64,000 nucleotides of DNA from Bacteroides caccae (GCF_002222615.2 NZ_CP022412.2:2728001-2792000), one strand, 5' to 3'; positions 1 to 10,255 are shown, numbered from the stretch's first letter. Notes: generated by a model not told the origin, from the letters alone. Numbers and translations are program-made.

Positions 1-2
1 CG

Positions 3-2237
3 CAAGCGCAAATTGATAAGTACTCAGATCCTAAAACAAATAAATCTCTTTCTAATTCTCAAAAAGAAGCAGATAAACGTAAGAAAGAACAAGAGAGGCT
101 CAATGAGGAACTTCTTGCTATCCGCCGCCAAAACCAACAGGCCGAAATAGATCTTATGAAAGAAGGTACGGAAAGGAAGTTGAAACAAATCGATTTGGAT
201 TACCAGAAGGAAATAGATGCCATTAAGAAACAGAAAGCTAGTTGGGAGTCGTCTCAAAGCGGAAGATTGACAGATGAGCAAACTAATCAACTGGGAATAT
301 GGGCTTCTAACGCTGCAAGAAATAGAGAAAAAGGTATAACAAGTACTAATAATGAAAGATTAGAGGCTGATAAAAAAGCATGGCAGGAATATTTTATCCA
401 ATTTGGTAATTATCAAGAGAAACGGAAGAATCTTATTCAGAAGTATGATGATGAAATAGCTAAATTGGAAGAACATAGTGCTGAAAGAGCTACTAAAATT
501 GCTGAGAAGAATCAAGCAATAGATCAGCTGGACGAACAGTTCGGGAAATCTACTCATGTCATGGCTGATTTGTTTGAAGATGCAAGTGAAAAGAGTGTAT
601 CATCTATTCAAGATATTATTGATAAGTATGAATTGTTAATCAAGTATATGTCTGGAACGGATGAGTCAGTATCTCTTATCAATTTAAAATCAGTAGGTTT
701 CACAGACAAGGATATCGCAAATCTTGAGAATGGGACAATCAATATCAAGGATATAACGGATGCCATAAAAAGGCTAAAAGAAGAAGTTAAAGGTAAATCC
801 CCTTGGTTATCTTTTTTCTCGGATATGAAAAAAGGAATCGATGATATAAAGAATGCTAATGGTGATACAAGGAAGCTCGGCCAGGGCATATCAACTATAG
901 GGGGAGCTATAACAGAGTTTTCTCCTGCTATCAAACAGTTTGGGAGTGATATATCTTCCATATTTGGAGAAGATTTGAACGATGAAATAAATAACGTTAT
1001 TGACGGTCTTTCCGGTCTTGGGCAAACGGCAGTAGGAGTAGGACAAATAATGTCTGGAGATATTGCCGGAGGTATCATGAGTGCTGTAAGTGGAGTCTCT
1101 CAGCTTGTCAATGCAATGGGTAATTTGTTCGGGCCGGACGGTACCGCTTATTATGAAGGAGTAAAGGAACAGCTTGAAGCAATAAATAAGGTCTATGATC
1201 GTATTATTGACAAAAGCAAGGAAGATATAGTTTTCGGTGGTGGATTTGCATCTGTTCAAGCAGCTACACGAGCCATGGATAATTACGAGAAGAAAGTAAT
1301 CAATCTCCAAAAGATTGCCGCAGCTTCAGGGCGTGCCGGTGCAAGTTGGAAGTCTCATAGTGCGGAATGGCATTCTAACAAAAATGTTGGTGCAATAGGT
1401 GGTTTTGAGCAGATGAGCGACATCCTAGGTAAATCAATAAGCTCCATGACAGACTTGTATAGTTTGTCAGGAGATGAATTGTTCCTTATTCAGTCCCAAA
1501 TGCCGGAAGCATGGAGCTTGATTGATGCCAGAATCCGTGAAAATTTGGATAGCATCGTAGCCTGTAAAGATGAAGCGAATGAACTGAGGGATGCTCTTAA
1601 TCAAGCCATGACAGGGGTTGATTTTGATTCCTTCTACAATGGGTTTATTGATCAGTTATCCGATATGGATACTTCTTTTGAAGATATGTGTGATAACTTT
1701 GAGGGATATTTACGTAAGTCAATCATGGCGGGGCTAGTTGCTAGCCAGTATCAAGACCGTATAAATGCTCTTTATGAACAATGGAGTGATGCTGCCCAAA
1801 GCGATAAGAAAATAACAGAAGAAGAAGCAAATGCATTGAAAAATCAATATCAGCAGATTGTCAATGATATGATGCGTGACCGTGAAGAAATGGCTAAGTC
1901 TTTCGGTTGGGATGCTTCTGTTACTTCTCAGGAATCGTCAAAGAAAGTATCCGCATCGGTCACCCAAGATTCTATAGATGAGGTGTCCGGTCGCTTCACT
2001 GCTCTTCAGATCGCCGGTGAAGAAATCAAGAATCAAATGATATCTGCTGTAGTTGGCATTAATTCCCTTATTGGAATCTCATCATCTGGTAATGAAATCC
2101 TAAATAACATTTTAAATCAACACGTTATTACCAACAACTACTTAGATGATATTGCAAAATATACTAAGTTGTTGAATGATATAAAAACAGATATTTCGGA
2201 GGTTAGGGCCAATACCAAAGGTTTATCAACACGTTAA
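3..2237 (+). CDS. Phage tail tape-measure protein, C-terminal part
   Basis: The reading frame is open from the first bases of the window, so the true start lies to the left and only about the last 740 residues are seen. The visible part begins with a charged, Gln/Lys/Glu-rich coiled-coil stretch, passes through a Gly/Ala-rich membrane-like region (around 1000-1130, with GGIMSAVSG-type sequence), and ends in helical, coiled-coil sequence. That layout, together with the Dit-like and hub genes directly downstream, is typical of a tape-measure protein, which sets tail length and is ejected during DNA entry. No lysozyme or peptidase motif was seen in the visible part. The assignment rests on architecture and gene order rather than a specific motif. 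Confidence 0.8.
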   Translation, partial: QAQIDKYSDPKTNKSLSNSQKEADKRKKEQERLNEELLAIRRQNQQAEIDLMKEGTERKLKQIDLDYQKEIDAIKKQKASWESSQSGRLTDEQTNQLGIWASNAARNREKGITSTNNERLEADKKAWQEYFIQFGNYQEKRKNLIQKYDDEIAKLEEHSAERATKIAEKNQAIDQLDEQFGKSTHVMADLFEDASEKSVSSIQDIIDKYELLIKYMSGTDESVSLINLKSVGFTDKDIANLENGTINIKDITDAIKRLKEEVKGKSPWLSFFSDMKKGIDDIKNANGDTRKLGQGISTIGGAITEFSPAIKQFGSDISSIFGEDLNDEINNVIDGLSGLGQTAVGVGQIMSGDIAGGIMSAVSGVSQLVNAMGNLFGPDGTAYYEGVKEQLEAINKVYDRIIDKSKEDIVFGGGFASVQAATRAMDNYEKKVINLQKIAAASGRAGASWKSHSAEWHSNKNVGAIGGFEQMSDILGKSISSMTDLYSLSGDELFLIQSQMPEAWSLIDARIRENLDSIVACKDEANELRDALNQAMTGVDFDSFYNGFIDQLSDMDTSFEDMCDNFEGYLRKSIMAGLVASQYQDRINALYEQWSDAAQSDKKITEEEANALKNQYQQIVNDMMRDREEMAKSFGWDASVTSQESSKKVSASVTQDSIDEVSGRFTALQIAGEEIKNQMISAVVGINSLIGISSSGNEILNNILNQHVITNNYLDDIAKYTKLLNDIKTDISEVRANTKGLSTR

Positions 2238-2264
2238 TATTGAATCTTATAAAAATATAGAAAT

Positions 2265-2690
2265 ATGCCCAAAGGTGAACTTTTTATAAACAACAAAGAT
2301 GCCTATGATAACTGGGGAATCAGCATGGATACGTCTTCTCTATCAGCATTGATGACTCCCTCACCTAATAAGGAGTTCATAGAGAATAAGTCAAGATTAG
2401 AACATGGGAAACGTATAATAACTTCTAATCCTAAAATAGATGAACGGAATCTTATTTTGACTATTCATCTCACGGCTAAAGATGAAGATGAATTTTTCGA
2501 GAAATACAACAATTTCTGTAAAGAACTCGCTACCGGTATATTGAATATTAGAACAAAGTACCAACCTGATATTATGTATCGTACAGAATATCTTTCATGT
2601 AATCAGTTCACTCAGTTTATGAGAGGTATAGCTAAATTTTCACTTAAATTGGTTGAATATAATCCCTCACCGGAAAATCGTACTATTTAA
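2265..2690 (+). CDS. Distal-tail (Dit-like) tail protein
   Basis: A 141-residue protein placed between the tape measure and the tail hub, the usual place of the distal tail protein that links tail tube and baseplate in siphophages. The sequence is a mixed alpha/beta protein that opens with a short N-terminal strand (PKGELFINNKDAYDNWG), a common beginning in Bacteroides phage tail proteins. It has no signal peptide or membrane segment. A perfect inverted repeat and a promoter-like element follow it, so it probably closes a transcript. Function is inferred mainly from position. Confidence 0.6.
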   Translation: MPKGELFINNKDAYDNWGISMDTSSLSALMTPSPNKEFIENKSRLEHGKRIITSNPKIDERNLILTIHLTAKDEDEFFEKYNNFCKELATGILNIRTKYQPDIMYRTEYLSCNQFTQFMRGIAKFSLKLVEYNPSPENRTI

Positions 2691-2691
2691 C

Positions 2692-2724
2692 AATAAAAGT
2701 GGCACTTTTTATGTCACTTTTATT
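2692..2724 (+). terminator. Hairpin after the Dit-like gene
   Basis: The arms AATAAAAGTG (2692-2701) and CACTTTTATT (2715-2724) are perfect reverse complements around a 13-base loop. The hairpin lies directly after the stop codon and the right arm is T-rich, so it probably works as an intrinsic terminator between tail modules. Confidence 0.6.
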
Positions 2725-2731
2725 ATCTTTG
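2724..2731 (+). promoter_or_regulatory. Bacteroides -7 element before tail hub gene
   Basis: TATCTTTG fits the Bacteroides sigma-ABfr -7 consensus TAnnTTTG and lies 32 bases before the hub start codon. No convincing -33 TTTG was found. Coming right after a hairpin, it suggests the hub and fibre genes can be transcribed as their own unit. Confidence 0.5.
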
Positions 2732-2763
2732 CAACAAACATCGTATGAAGGTATACGAAACTT

Positions 2764-5700
2764 ATGATAGACATCAAAGACATATCCGGCAACATTCGTT
2801 TTTCGACTCCTATCAATGAGGGTTCGAAAAGACACTTCCTTTTGATGCAGGAAGATTATGTAACTCTAAAGTTTTCCCTTGCCAGTCCTATCTATTTCAA
2901 GTTAGGGGACTACATAGACAATGAGTTGGGAATATTTGAAGTAGTAGACCTGTATAAACCTACCTATAATACTACTACCGGAGGCTATGACTACGAACTC
3001 CGCCTTGACGCTTATTACTGGAAATGGAAGAATAAGAAATTCTTCTATACTCCACAGAGTGGCGGTAAAGAGGCTAGTTGGAATTTGACTGATACCTTAA
3101 ATGTCCACATGGATGTATTTCTAAAGAATCTGGAGGTCTTAGGATATAAGTATAAAGATAAAGCATTTACTTATGAGATTGATGCTTCTGTTGATGAATC
3201 ATCCAAACTGATTTCATATAATAACATGAATATGTTAGACGCCCTATCTCAGATGGCGGAGACTTTTGAATGCGAATGGTGGGTAGAGAAAGGGGTGATC
3301 CATTTTGGTCGTTGTGAACATGGTGATCCTGTTAACTTTGAGATTGGAGTTAATGTCGGTTCTATGAATCGAAGCGATAGCCAGACTTCCTACGCTACTA
3401 GAGTATATGCTTTTGGTTCTACACGAAACATTCCTTCTACTTACCGGAAGAATTTGATATTTGATGTTAAAAATGTTACAGGAAGAGATATTTCCGATAC
3501 TTCAAGGCCTCTAAATATAAAATTTTTCCCTTCATCTTCCCATACAGGGATATCTCCTATCAACATGAATGTTTTCAAAGAGGGAGAAATGGAAGGGGAG
3601 CAGAGTGCCTATAAAGTTACGACAGATGTTTTTGCTTCTTCTATGCCGGCAAGCAAATATCGTATATCATTCAATTCAATGACGCTATACTTTAGCACTC
3701 GATTCACATCAAATATTGAAAACTTTAAGGCAAAATTATCATTAGTTTACCATGTCAGGGGCGTAGAGAAAGTACTGGATATTCAAGAGAAAGCTTTGAA
3801 TGATTCAGTCTCAAGTCTTACTATTGGATTTAGCGACACCGATTTCTCTCTTTCTGAAAAGGCCGATAATTGCAAGCTCTTGTTTACATTCAGCTTTACT
3901 CTGAATCATCCAGGAAAAACGGTGATATACACTATCGGACGGGCAGGAGAAAAGAATGTCAAAATAGAGTGCCTATCTGCATCGGCAGACGTATCTGTAA
4001 CCTTTCTCTCCGGTACCAATTCGGAAAAAACTTTTTCGGCTACTTATAACCCTGATCTGTTAACGGGTGATGACTCCAATGTTATACGTTTGCCGGAAGG
4101 GGTCACAGCTTCCATTGGTAATCGGTATACTATCAACAATATAATAAAAAGTCAGGTCCCTATAAGTTATTTTTCTGACGATAAGGATCTGTTGACCGTT
4201 GAAGGGATTGTAACCAAACGCTTGATGATGCCGGAAGGGGTTCCATACATTGACGCATACCCCGACATGTATACAGAGGAAGCAATTGAACAGATTGTTG
4301 TTTTTGACGATATTTATCCAAGTCGTGTAGGTGGAGTAGGGGATGTATATACGCATTCATATACTGATATAACAGAGAAACCAGATGGTAGTAAGGATGA
4401 AGAAAAATGGACCGCGTGGCGATTTAAAGATGCGGACCTAGGGTTTCATTTCTCAAAAAGTTATCAATTACCCGGAGAGGAATTGCGTGTTATATTTCAA
4501 TCCGGTCCTTTAGCCGGTATGGATTTTGAAGTCATATTTAACCCCTATGACCCCTCATCTGACATATATCAGTCTGAACTTCTTGAAGACGGGACGTGGA
4601 ATCCCAAAGCGCAGGTATATGAAGTAAAGCGCAACGATGATTATGGGCGTATGCTTCCGGATGAAATATTGCATCCTACCAGTGGCGATGCATATATCCT
4701 TTACGGATATGATCCTCAGTTTATATCCGATAAGCTTATTCCTGACGCAGAGAAAGAAGTTGAAAAAAGAGCAAGGGAGTATATCAATGAATTAAAGCAG
4801 GACCCTTCTACTTACGACACTACGATGATGCCGGACTATGTCTATGGTATTGACCCTGATACTGGCATGTATGACCCCGCATTTTCTAAGCGGTTTTCCA
4901 TCGGACAAAAAGTGAATCTGATCAATAAGGCATATTTTGAGGACGGAAGAATATCACGGATAATTGGTTATGAATACCCCTTGGATATTCCGTATGATTC
5001 CTTGATATATACTGTCGGTGAGACTGCTCCTTACTCTAAGTTGGGGGATCTGGAAAATAAAATTGATTCTATTACTTATCGTAAAGAAAAGATTAAGCAA
5101 CAAGTAATCAGTAGTGGAGGGACATCTACCGATACAGGTGAAATAACTGCCAAGTTCACAAAAAATGTAGAAGTTACCGTCGATAAGGCCGGATATTTTA
5201 AGGCCGGTGATGTCATTCTAGAAGGAACTACGGTAGTAGATGCATTTATTCGAATGTTATCTCAAAAATCAGTAGGAGAATTGAAAAGCAAAATATCAAC
5301 TCCCAATGATGTTGAGTTCGGTACAGACAAAGGTTACATCACGTATACTGCATCAAGGAACGGTCAGGGACCTATGGAGTCTGCGTATTACGACGGCAAC
5401 CCTAATAATAAACTGAACTTCTCAGAAGAAGTTGGAGGTATCCAAACTGCTGTCAGACAGTTGGAGGGTATATATACTCGTAGTGAAACCTATGAAGCAA
5501 TGATTGTATATGCTGCTAGTGAGGATGGGTCATTGCCAAGACAAGAACTTAGAGATACAATCAGTGTAAATGTTCGCCGTAAATGGTTTGCCGGCATATG
5601 TTCTTCTGTTCCCGTCACTTCTGCTGAAGTACGTGCATTAGGAACAAGTGGACTTTATAAGGGTCCAGGCACATATAAGTTCTCTGTAGATAAATGGAAA

Positions 5701-5913
5701 ACGATTGCTGTGTGTATTCCAGCAGATGTGATCAAGGAATTGACATTGACAGCTTACCCGGGTAACTTCATAGAAGATACGGGTATTACTACCGGTCCGG
5801 TGGATATTTCCGTAGAAGGAGCCAATGGAAGTGCCGCTATTAGTTATAAGATGTGGGTTATTCAGACACCCGGATTGAATGACCCTGATACTTTCACTTT
5901 TAAAACTGCATAA
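2764..5913 (+). CDS. Tail hub / tail-associated baseplate protein
   Basis: A 1049-residue protein directly before the tail fibre. The N-terminal ~250 residues (hub-like beta domains, a helical section with MLDALSQMAETFECEWWVEKG, then VIHFGR) resemble the gp27/Tal-type fold that caps the tail tube, although this comparison was made by eye. The middle is beta-rich, and the last ~150 residues form a separate Ig-like or beta-sandwich section. No recognisable peptidase or lysozyme active site was seen. The role is probably the baseplate hub that holds the fibres. The ORF starts with ATG after a promoter-like element and ends 4 bases before the next gene. Confidence 0.65.
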   Translation: MIDIKDISGNIRFSTPINEGSKRHFLLMQEDYVTLKFSLASPIYFKLGDYIDNELGIFEVVDLYKPTYNTTTGGYDYELRLDAYYWKWKNKKFFYTPQSGGKEASWNLTDTLNVHMDVFLKNLEVLGYKYKDKAFTYEIDASVDESSKLISYNNMNMLDALSQMAETFECEWWVEKGVIHFGRCEHGDPVNFEIGVNVGSMNRSDSQTSYATRVYAFGSTRNIPSTYRKNLIFDVKNVTGRDISDTSRPLNIKFFPSSSHTGISPINMNVFKEGEMEGEQSAYKVTTDVFASSMPASKYRISFNSMTLYFSTRFTSNIENFKAKLSLVYHVRGVEKVLDIQEKALNDSVSSLTIGFSDTDFSLSEKADNCKLLFTFSFTLNHPGKTVIYTIGRAGEKNVKIECLSASADVSVTFLSGTNSEKTFSATYNPDLLTGDDSNVIRLPEGVTASIGNRYTINNIIKSQVPISYFSDDKDLLTVEGIVTKRLMMPEGVPYIDAYPDMYTEEAIEQIVVFDDIYPSRVGGVGDVYTHSYTDITEKPDGSKDEEKWTAWRFKDADLGFHFSKSYQLPGEELRVIFQSGPLAGMDFEVIFNPYDPSSDIYQSELLEDGTWNPKAQVYEVKRNDDYGRMLPDEILHPTSGDAYILYGYDPQFISDKLIPDAEKEVEKRAREYINELKQDPSTYDTTMMPDYVYGIDPDTGMYDPAFSKRFSIGQKVNLINKAYFEDGRISRIIGYEYPLDIPYDSLIYTVGETAPYSKLGDLENKIDSITYRKEKIKQQVISSGGTSTDTGEITAKFTKNVEVTVDKAGYFKAGDVILEGTTVVDAFIRMLSQKSVGELKSKISTPNDVEFGTDKGYITYTASRNGQGPMESAYYDGNPNNKLNFSEEVGGIQTAVRQLEGIYTRSETYEAMIVYAASEDGSLPRQELRDTISVNVRRKWFAGICSSVPVTSAEVRALGTSGLYKGPGTYKFSVDKWKTIAVCIPADVIKELTLTAYPGNFIEDTGITTGPVDISVEGANGSAAISYKMWVIQTPGLNDPDTFTFKTA

Positions 5914-5917
5914 GATT

Positions 5918-8900
5918 ATGGTGAAGATAAACGGAAGTAGTTTTGCATTACAATATAAAAGAACAACGGGAAGACCTATTGATTCCACTGAAACCTTCAA
6001 GACATTGGAGGATGCGACATCGTATGCCCGCAATACGGACGCGGAAGAGTATTTCCCGTATGCCGGTCAGATTATTTCTGTCGAAAAAGGCGAAGGCGTG
6101 TATAAACTGGTGAAGGATGATACTATATCTGAAGAAGATGGTAGAAAGCATTATCGATTATCTCCGATTATTACGGAAGAAGAATCCGGGAACAAATATC
6201 TTAGCAAGATAGAGGATGATGAAGCTAGAGGGTTGATAACTTTCCTTGCCGGTATTAATGTTAAGATCAAGGCTGTTATTCAGAAATTGATAGCTGAAGA
6301 CGCAACTTTCTCAAAGGAAATATCATCAAAAGACTACGTGCAGAACCTCCTAGGCTGGCTGATTACTCCCGAAGGCCATATTGACGCAAAGTCTTTGCGG
6401 CTGCGTGATTTCTTGGAAGTACCGGAGTTGCGGTATAACCGTGTGTCTATTGTATCCGGTGAAGAATGGAATGCTCCCGGCGGTGGTATCATTGAATCAG
6501 TAGATGTAGCGAACAAGACCGTTCATTTAAAGCTGGAACCCGGGGAGGTATCACAAGTAGAGATTGATGATATCTGTAAGGGAGTATTCAATAACGATAC
6601 CGGTTTCCAGACTGCGTATTTTCGGATTACAGAAAAGATAGACAACGCTTCCTTTAAATACGTCCTCCGTAGTGGATATACTTTTAATCCTTGTAAGGCG
6701 ATGCATTTTGTTGCATACGGTAATTTCACTAACGCTGAGCGCCAAAAGTCATGTTACTCTACACAGAATTACATTCGCTTCCTTAAGGGTGTTAATAACT
6801 GGGAAATAACGAAGGAAATGATAGCCATGCAGTTGGGTGACTTATCTAACCTGAAGCTGTTTGGCATTGATATGTCCGGTCATAGCGCATATCTCAATAG
6901 AGTATATATGACCGGAACTATCAGGCAGATATCCAGTGACGGTGTGACTGAGGCTCCCGTTCCGGTATTCAAGGGTAAATGGAAGTCTGGTACGTATTGG
7001 TACTACGATGAAGTGACTCATAACGGCAGTACATGGATATGTATTGAGTCTACTACTACGCAGGAACCGTCAGATTCTTCTACGGACTGGTTGAAAGCTA
7101 TATCTAAAGGGGATACAGGCTCACAAGGAGCGCCCGGAAAGGATGGAATACCCGGGAAAGATGGTGCTGACGGAAAAACTTCATATTTTCATATCAAGTA
7201 TTCTCCCGTCCAGAATCCTACGGCTTCTCAAATGACTGATACCCCCAATAAATATATTGGTACTTATGTTGACTTTGTTCAAGCAAGTAGCAGCGATCCT
7301 TCTAAGTATACATGGACTAAATTTGAAGGAGGTGATGGCATACCTGGTACAAATGGAGAAAATGGGAAGACCAGCTACCTTCACATCAAATACTCTGATG
7401 ACGGGAAAACCTTCACCGCTAATAATGGTGAGACTCCCGGTGTATACATGGGTGTATATGTAGATTTTGTACAGGCAGATAGCAATGTGTTTGCCGATTA
7501 TACTTGGTCTAAAATCAAGGGCGAAGCAGGAAAAGACGGTAAAGGTGTACAGAGCGTTGATGTTCTTTATTATCTTTCCAGTTCTTCAACCTCCCTTTCC
7601 GGTGGTTCATGGTCTACGAACTCACCAACTTGGGTAGATGGGAAATACATTTGGAGTAAAACCAAAGTGGTCTATACAGACGGTTCGTCTATTGAAACCA
7701 ATCCGGCTTGTATCACCGGAGGTAAAGGCAGTACTGGAGATAATGGTAGGGGAGTCTCAAGCATTGTCGAAGAGTATTATCTATCTACTTCTTCTAATTC
7801 CTTGGTTGGTGGCTCTTGGAGTACAACACCTCCGACATGGGAAAATGGGAAATATATCTGGACTAGGTCAGTAATAACATATACAGATAGTGCATCAACG
7901 ACAACCGATCCGATATGTGTTACGGGTGGTAAGGGGGCTACGGGAATTGGCGTTAAGAGTGTTTCCGAGCAATACTATTTGTCTACATCATATAGTACCA
8001 CTACGGGTGGCTCATGGTCTACTACTGTTCCGGCATGGAAGGACGGTAAATATATTTGGACACGTTCCATTATAACTTATACAGACAATTCTTATACGGA
8101 AACTACCCCCGTATGTGTGACAGGCGGAAAGGGACCTAGCGGTAATGACGGCAAAGGAGTGAAAGCAGTTGATGTCTTATACTACCTTTCTACTTCTTCC
8201 AGTTCTTTGGTTGGTGGCTCTTGGTCTAGCACTTCTCCCACGTGGCAAAACGGCAAATACTTATGGTCTAAGACCAAGGTCACTTATACAGATAATTCTA
8301 CATGGGAAAGCGATCCGGCTTGCATCACTGGAAGCCAAGGACAAACAGGATTACCCGGTGCTATGATTCGTCCACGAGGTAAATGGGATAAAAATACTGA
8401 GTATTATCATAATGATGCATTTGTAGATGTTGTAATATACGACGGCTTAAATTGGTTATGTAAGACAACTCATACGTCTACCTCTTCTTTCGATTCAACG
8501 AAATGGGAAGATTTCCACGATTTTGAAAACGTAGCTACCAACGTCCTTTTGGCTCAGAACGCAACTATTGATGTCCTCGGTACTTCGGGGATATTTGTGG
8601 GTAATCTGGAGAAGACAGAGGGTTGGATGATAACTGAAGGAGGTATCAAGCATAACCAGACAGGTTTTGAATTAACTCCTGATGGTGGAATAAATACTGC
8701 CAACGGTCAATTGATATTGACTGCTAATAGTACTCTAATCCGCACTAATACAGGTAAAGATATAGCTCTATTTAAAGAGGTTGACGGTGTTCCGATGATT
8801 GATGCAAAGAATATCAATACGGAGAATCTAGTGGTTACTACGGGAGCGAAGATTGGGGGATTTACAGTTGAAGGAGATAACTTAATTACTTTAAGTTCTG

Positions 8901-9436
8901 GATATATTGGTGTTGGTGTTGATAGTGGGACCCGATTTCTTAGGATAAATGAATATGGAGATTCAGCTCCAGTAAATGAGCTTCTTAATATTCGAAACGA
9001 TACTGGAGCAGCCGTGGTTCTTAGTGGAGGTGGAGGTATGCCTACGTTGAGTATTTTAGCAAACAACAATGCTAGGGCTGCGATTGAAAGCGCGGGTGCA
9101 CATTTTTTTAAATGCCGTAAAGGAGAACGTTGGAACGCCCCTGGAGTATTGGCGGCTGGTACTTCTAATGGATCTAGTTTCGGATATTGGTCACAAGGAG
9201 CCCCACTAAGTGCACGCAAAGAAGGAACTGGTAGGTGGATTATAACGCATAATCTAGGCACCAATGACTACTATGTGATGATTACGGCTCGAGAAGATAC
9301 TTGGGATACATGGGCCGGTGCCACCATTAGGTGGAGCAATGCTAACGAATTTGCATTTCGAGTTCGGTATGGAAGGACCGAAGCGGACTTCGCATGGGAT
9401 ATGGTGATAATAGGTAATAATTCAAACCTTTGGTAA
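5918..9436 (+). CDS. Long tail fibre with collagen-like triplets and repeated modules
   Basis: The start ATG at 5918 is 4 bases after the hub stop; an earlier in-frame start lies inside the hub gene and was not chosen. The protein has ~1170 residues: an N-terminal attachment region, then Gly-X-Y triplet runs (GAPGKDGIPGKDGADGK, near residue 410) characteristic of trimeric phage fibres. Next come two copies of a GKTSY(F/L)HIKYS module and four copies of a ~65-residue module with YYLS-TSS-GGSWST-P-W--GKYIW. After the repeats a non-repetitive beta-helical region leads to a C-terminal domain rich in Trp and Tyr that may contact the receptor. It probably forms the main host-recognition fibre. Confidence 0.8.
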   Translation: MVKINGSSFALQYKRTTGRPIDSTETFKTLEDATSYARNTDAEEYFPYAGQIISVEKGEGVYKLVKDDTISEEDGRKHYRLSPIITEEESGNKYLSKIEDDEARGLITFLAGINVKIKAVIQKLIAEDATFSKEISSKDYVQNLLGWLITPEGHIDAKSLRLRDFLEVPELRYNRVSIVSGEEWNAPGGGIIESVDVANKTVHLKLEPGEVSQVEIDDICKGVFNNDTGFQTAYFRITEKIDNASFKYVLRSGYTFNPCKAMHFVAYGNFTNAERQKSCYSTQNYIRFLKGVNNWEITKEMIAMQLGDLSNLKLFGIDMSGHSAYLNRVYMTGTIRQISSDGVTEAPVPVFKGKWKSGTYWYYDEVTHNGSTWICIESTTTQEPSDSSTDWLKAISKGDTGSQGAPGKDGIPGKDGADGKTSYFHIKYSPVQNPTASQMTDTPNKYIGTYVDFVQASSSDPSKYTWTKFEGGDGIPGTNGENGKTSYLHIKYSDDGKTFTANNGETPGVYMGVYVDFVQADSNVFADYTWSKIKGEAGKDGKGVQSVDVLYYLSSSSTSLSGGSWSTNSPTWVDGKYIWSKTKVVYTDGSSIETNPACITGGKGSTGDNGRGVSSIVEEYYLSTSSNSLVGGSWSTTPPTWENGKYIWTRSVITYTDSASTTTDPICVTGGKGATGIGVKSVSEQYYLSTSYSTTTGGSWSTTVPAWKDGKYIWTRSIITYTDNSYTETTPVCVTGGKGPSGNDGKGVKAVDVLYYLSTSSSSLVGGSWSSTSPTWQNGKYLWSKTKVTYTDNSTWESDPACITGSQGQTGLPGAMIRPRGKWDKNTEYYHNDAFVDVVIYDGLNWLCKTTHTSTSSFDSTKWEDFHDFENVATNVLLAQNATIDVLGTSGIFVGNLEKTEGWMITEGGIKHNQTGFELTPDGGINTANGQLILTANSTLIRTNTGKDIALFKEVDGVPMIDAKNINTENLVVTTGAKIGGFTVEGDNLITLSSGYIGVGVDSGTRFLRINEYGDSAPVNELLNIRNDTGAAVVLSGGGGMPTLSILANNNARAAIESAGAHFFKCRKGERWNAPGVLAAGTSNGSSFGYWSQGAPLSARKEGTGRWIITHNLGTNDYYVMITAREDTWDTWAGATIRWSNANEFAFRVRYGRTEADFAWDMVIIGNNSNLW
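7541..8340 (+). repeat. Four tandem ~200-bp modules within the tail fibre
   Basis: Four diverged copies begin near 7541, 7746, 7950 and 8154. Each encodes about 65 residues: a YY-LS entry strand, a GGSWST turn, the GKYIW core, a T-V-YTD strand, then a ....C(I/V)TG segment and a Gly-rich linker. The first and fourth copies share SVDVLYYLS / AVDVLYYLS and the SKTKV strand. The second and third share WTRS. This suggests duplication of a two-module unit followed by divergence. Confidence 0.75.
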
Positions 9437-9448
9437 AACTAGATAATT

Positions 9449-9709
9449 ATGAAAATAGATTTTAGAAAAATTGAAGTAAAGGATATCGAGGGAAAGGAGA
9501 ATTCACTTGATATTTCAAAAATGTTAGGTAATGCGATTTACCAAAAGACTTCTGATTTAGGAGAATTGGAGCTTGCGCAAAACATTTATAAGAACGGTGA
9601 AGTGGAATTGTCTCCTGAACAGGCAGAACAAATCAAAGGGTATGTGAAAACAAATTTTGTAGCATTTGTTCAGGTTGCTGTCAACGAAGCTCTTTCAGTA
9701 TGCGAGTAA
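9449..9709 (+). CDS. Hypothetical phage protein
   Basis: An 86-residue soluble protein between the tail fibre and the small beta proteins. It has a predicted strand start (MKIDFRKIEVKDIEGK) and a helical C-terminal half with a PEQAEQIKGYV segment. I do not recognise the family. Its last 10 bases overlap the next gene, pointing to co-translation with it. Confidence 0.6.
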   Translation: MKIDFRKIEVKDIEGKENSLDISKMLGNAIYQKTSDLGELELAQNIYKNGEVELSPEQAEQIKGYVKTNFVAFVQVAVNEALSVCE

Positions 9710-9999
9710 AAGGATCAATAATAAAGGTGATGCTCTCCATTGAGTTCCCCTCGGGGTTAACAATGGACGATGTAGACTTCTCTTGTAAGTTCTATGTATA
9801 TTCAAATCGGTCCCAATTTATAGAGAAGAAGGACATGAAACGTGTTGATGAGAAGAATTACGAGGCTTATATTGATACCGGAATTATAGGGAGTGGAGAT
9901 ATAAATATTGAAACTACCGCATACATTCCTGATTCGGATTGTGAGGGGGGGATTCGTAAGGAAATAGACCGAATAAGTACAGGCATTAAAACGGTTTGA
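9700..9999 (+). CDS. Small beta-sandwich structural protein
   Basis: A 99-residue protein overlapping the previous gene by 10 bases. Its alternating strands (IKVMLSIEF, DFSCKFYVYS, YEAYIDTG, NIETTAYIP) suggest an Ig-like fold of the kind found at the N-terminus of baseplate or fibre-attachment proteins. No catalytic motif is visible. It lies in a run of tightly spaced small genes between the tail fibre and lysis modules and is probably a minor virion component. The family assignment is a guess from secondary-structure pattern. Confidence 0.55.
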   Translation: MRVKGSIIKVMLSIEFPSGLTMDDVDFSCKFYVYSNRSQFIEKKDMKRVDEKNYEAYIDTGIIGSGDINIETTAYIPDSDCEGGIRKEIDRISTGIKTV

Positions 10000-10003
10000 C
10001 AAT

Positions 10004-10255
10004 ATGAGTTGCATACAAGTAAACATAATAGTTAACCCGAAGATTGAGGTCAAGGCAGGTGATACAGGAGGTATAAATGTCTCTGCTTGTTTTGCTCCTT
10101 CAATCCGAGTTACGGCAGGTGTTGTTTGCGATGTAGGAAAGGATGCTTATTTGAGTGTGTCTCCGGATTATATATGGTTAATGCCTTCTAATAATTTTGA
10201 GGATAACGTTGATGTGCTATCAAATGTGGTATGGACTACGTCAACAGAAGAATAA
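10004..10255 (+). CDS. Small virion protein ending in half of a BACON-like domain
   Basis: An 83-residue protein starting 4 bases after the previous stop. The first half is beta-rich (QVNIIVNPKIEVKAG). The last ~35 residues (LSVSPDYIWLM...NVDVLSNVVWTTS) look like the first half of a BACON domain, where the pattern LSVSP-x15-V-V-SN--W normally leads into a second half with -W-------GNG-. Here the protein stops just after the first conserved Trp, and the next gene starts with what reads as the second half. This is a comparison made by eye. Confidence 0.6.
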   Translation: MSCIQVNIIVNPKIEVKAGDTGGINVSACFAPSIRVTAGVVCDVGKDAYLSVSPDYIWLMPSNNFEDNVDVLSNVVWTTSTEE

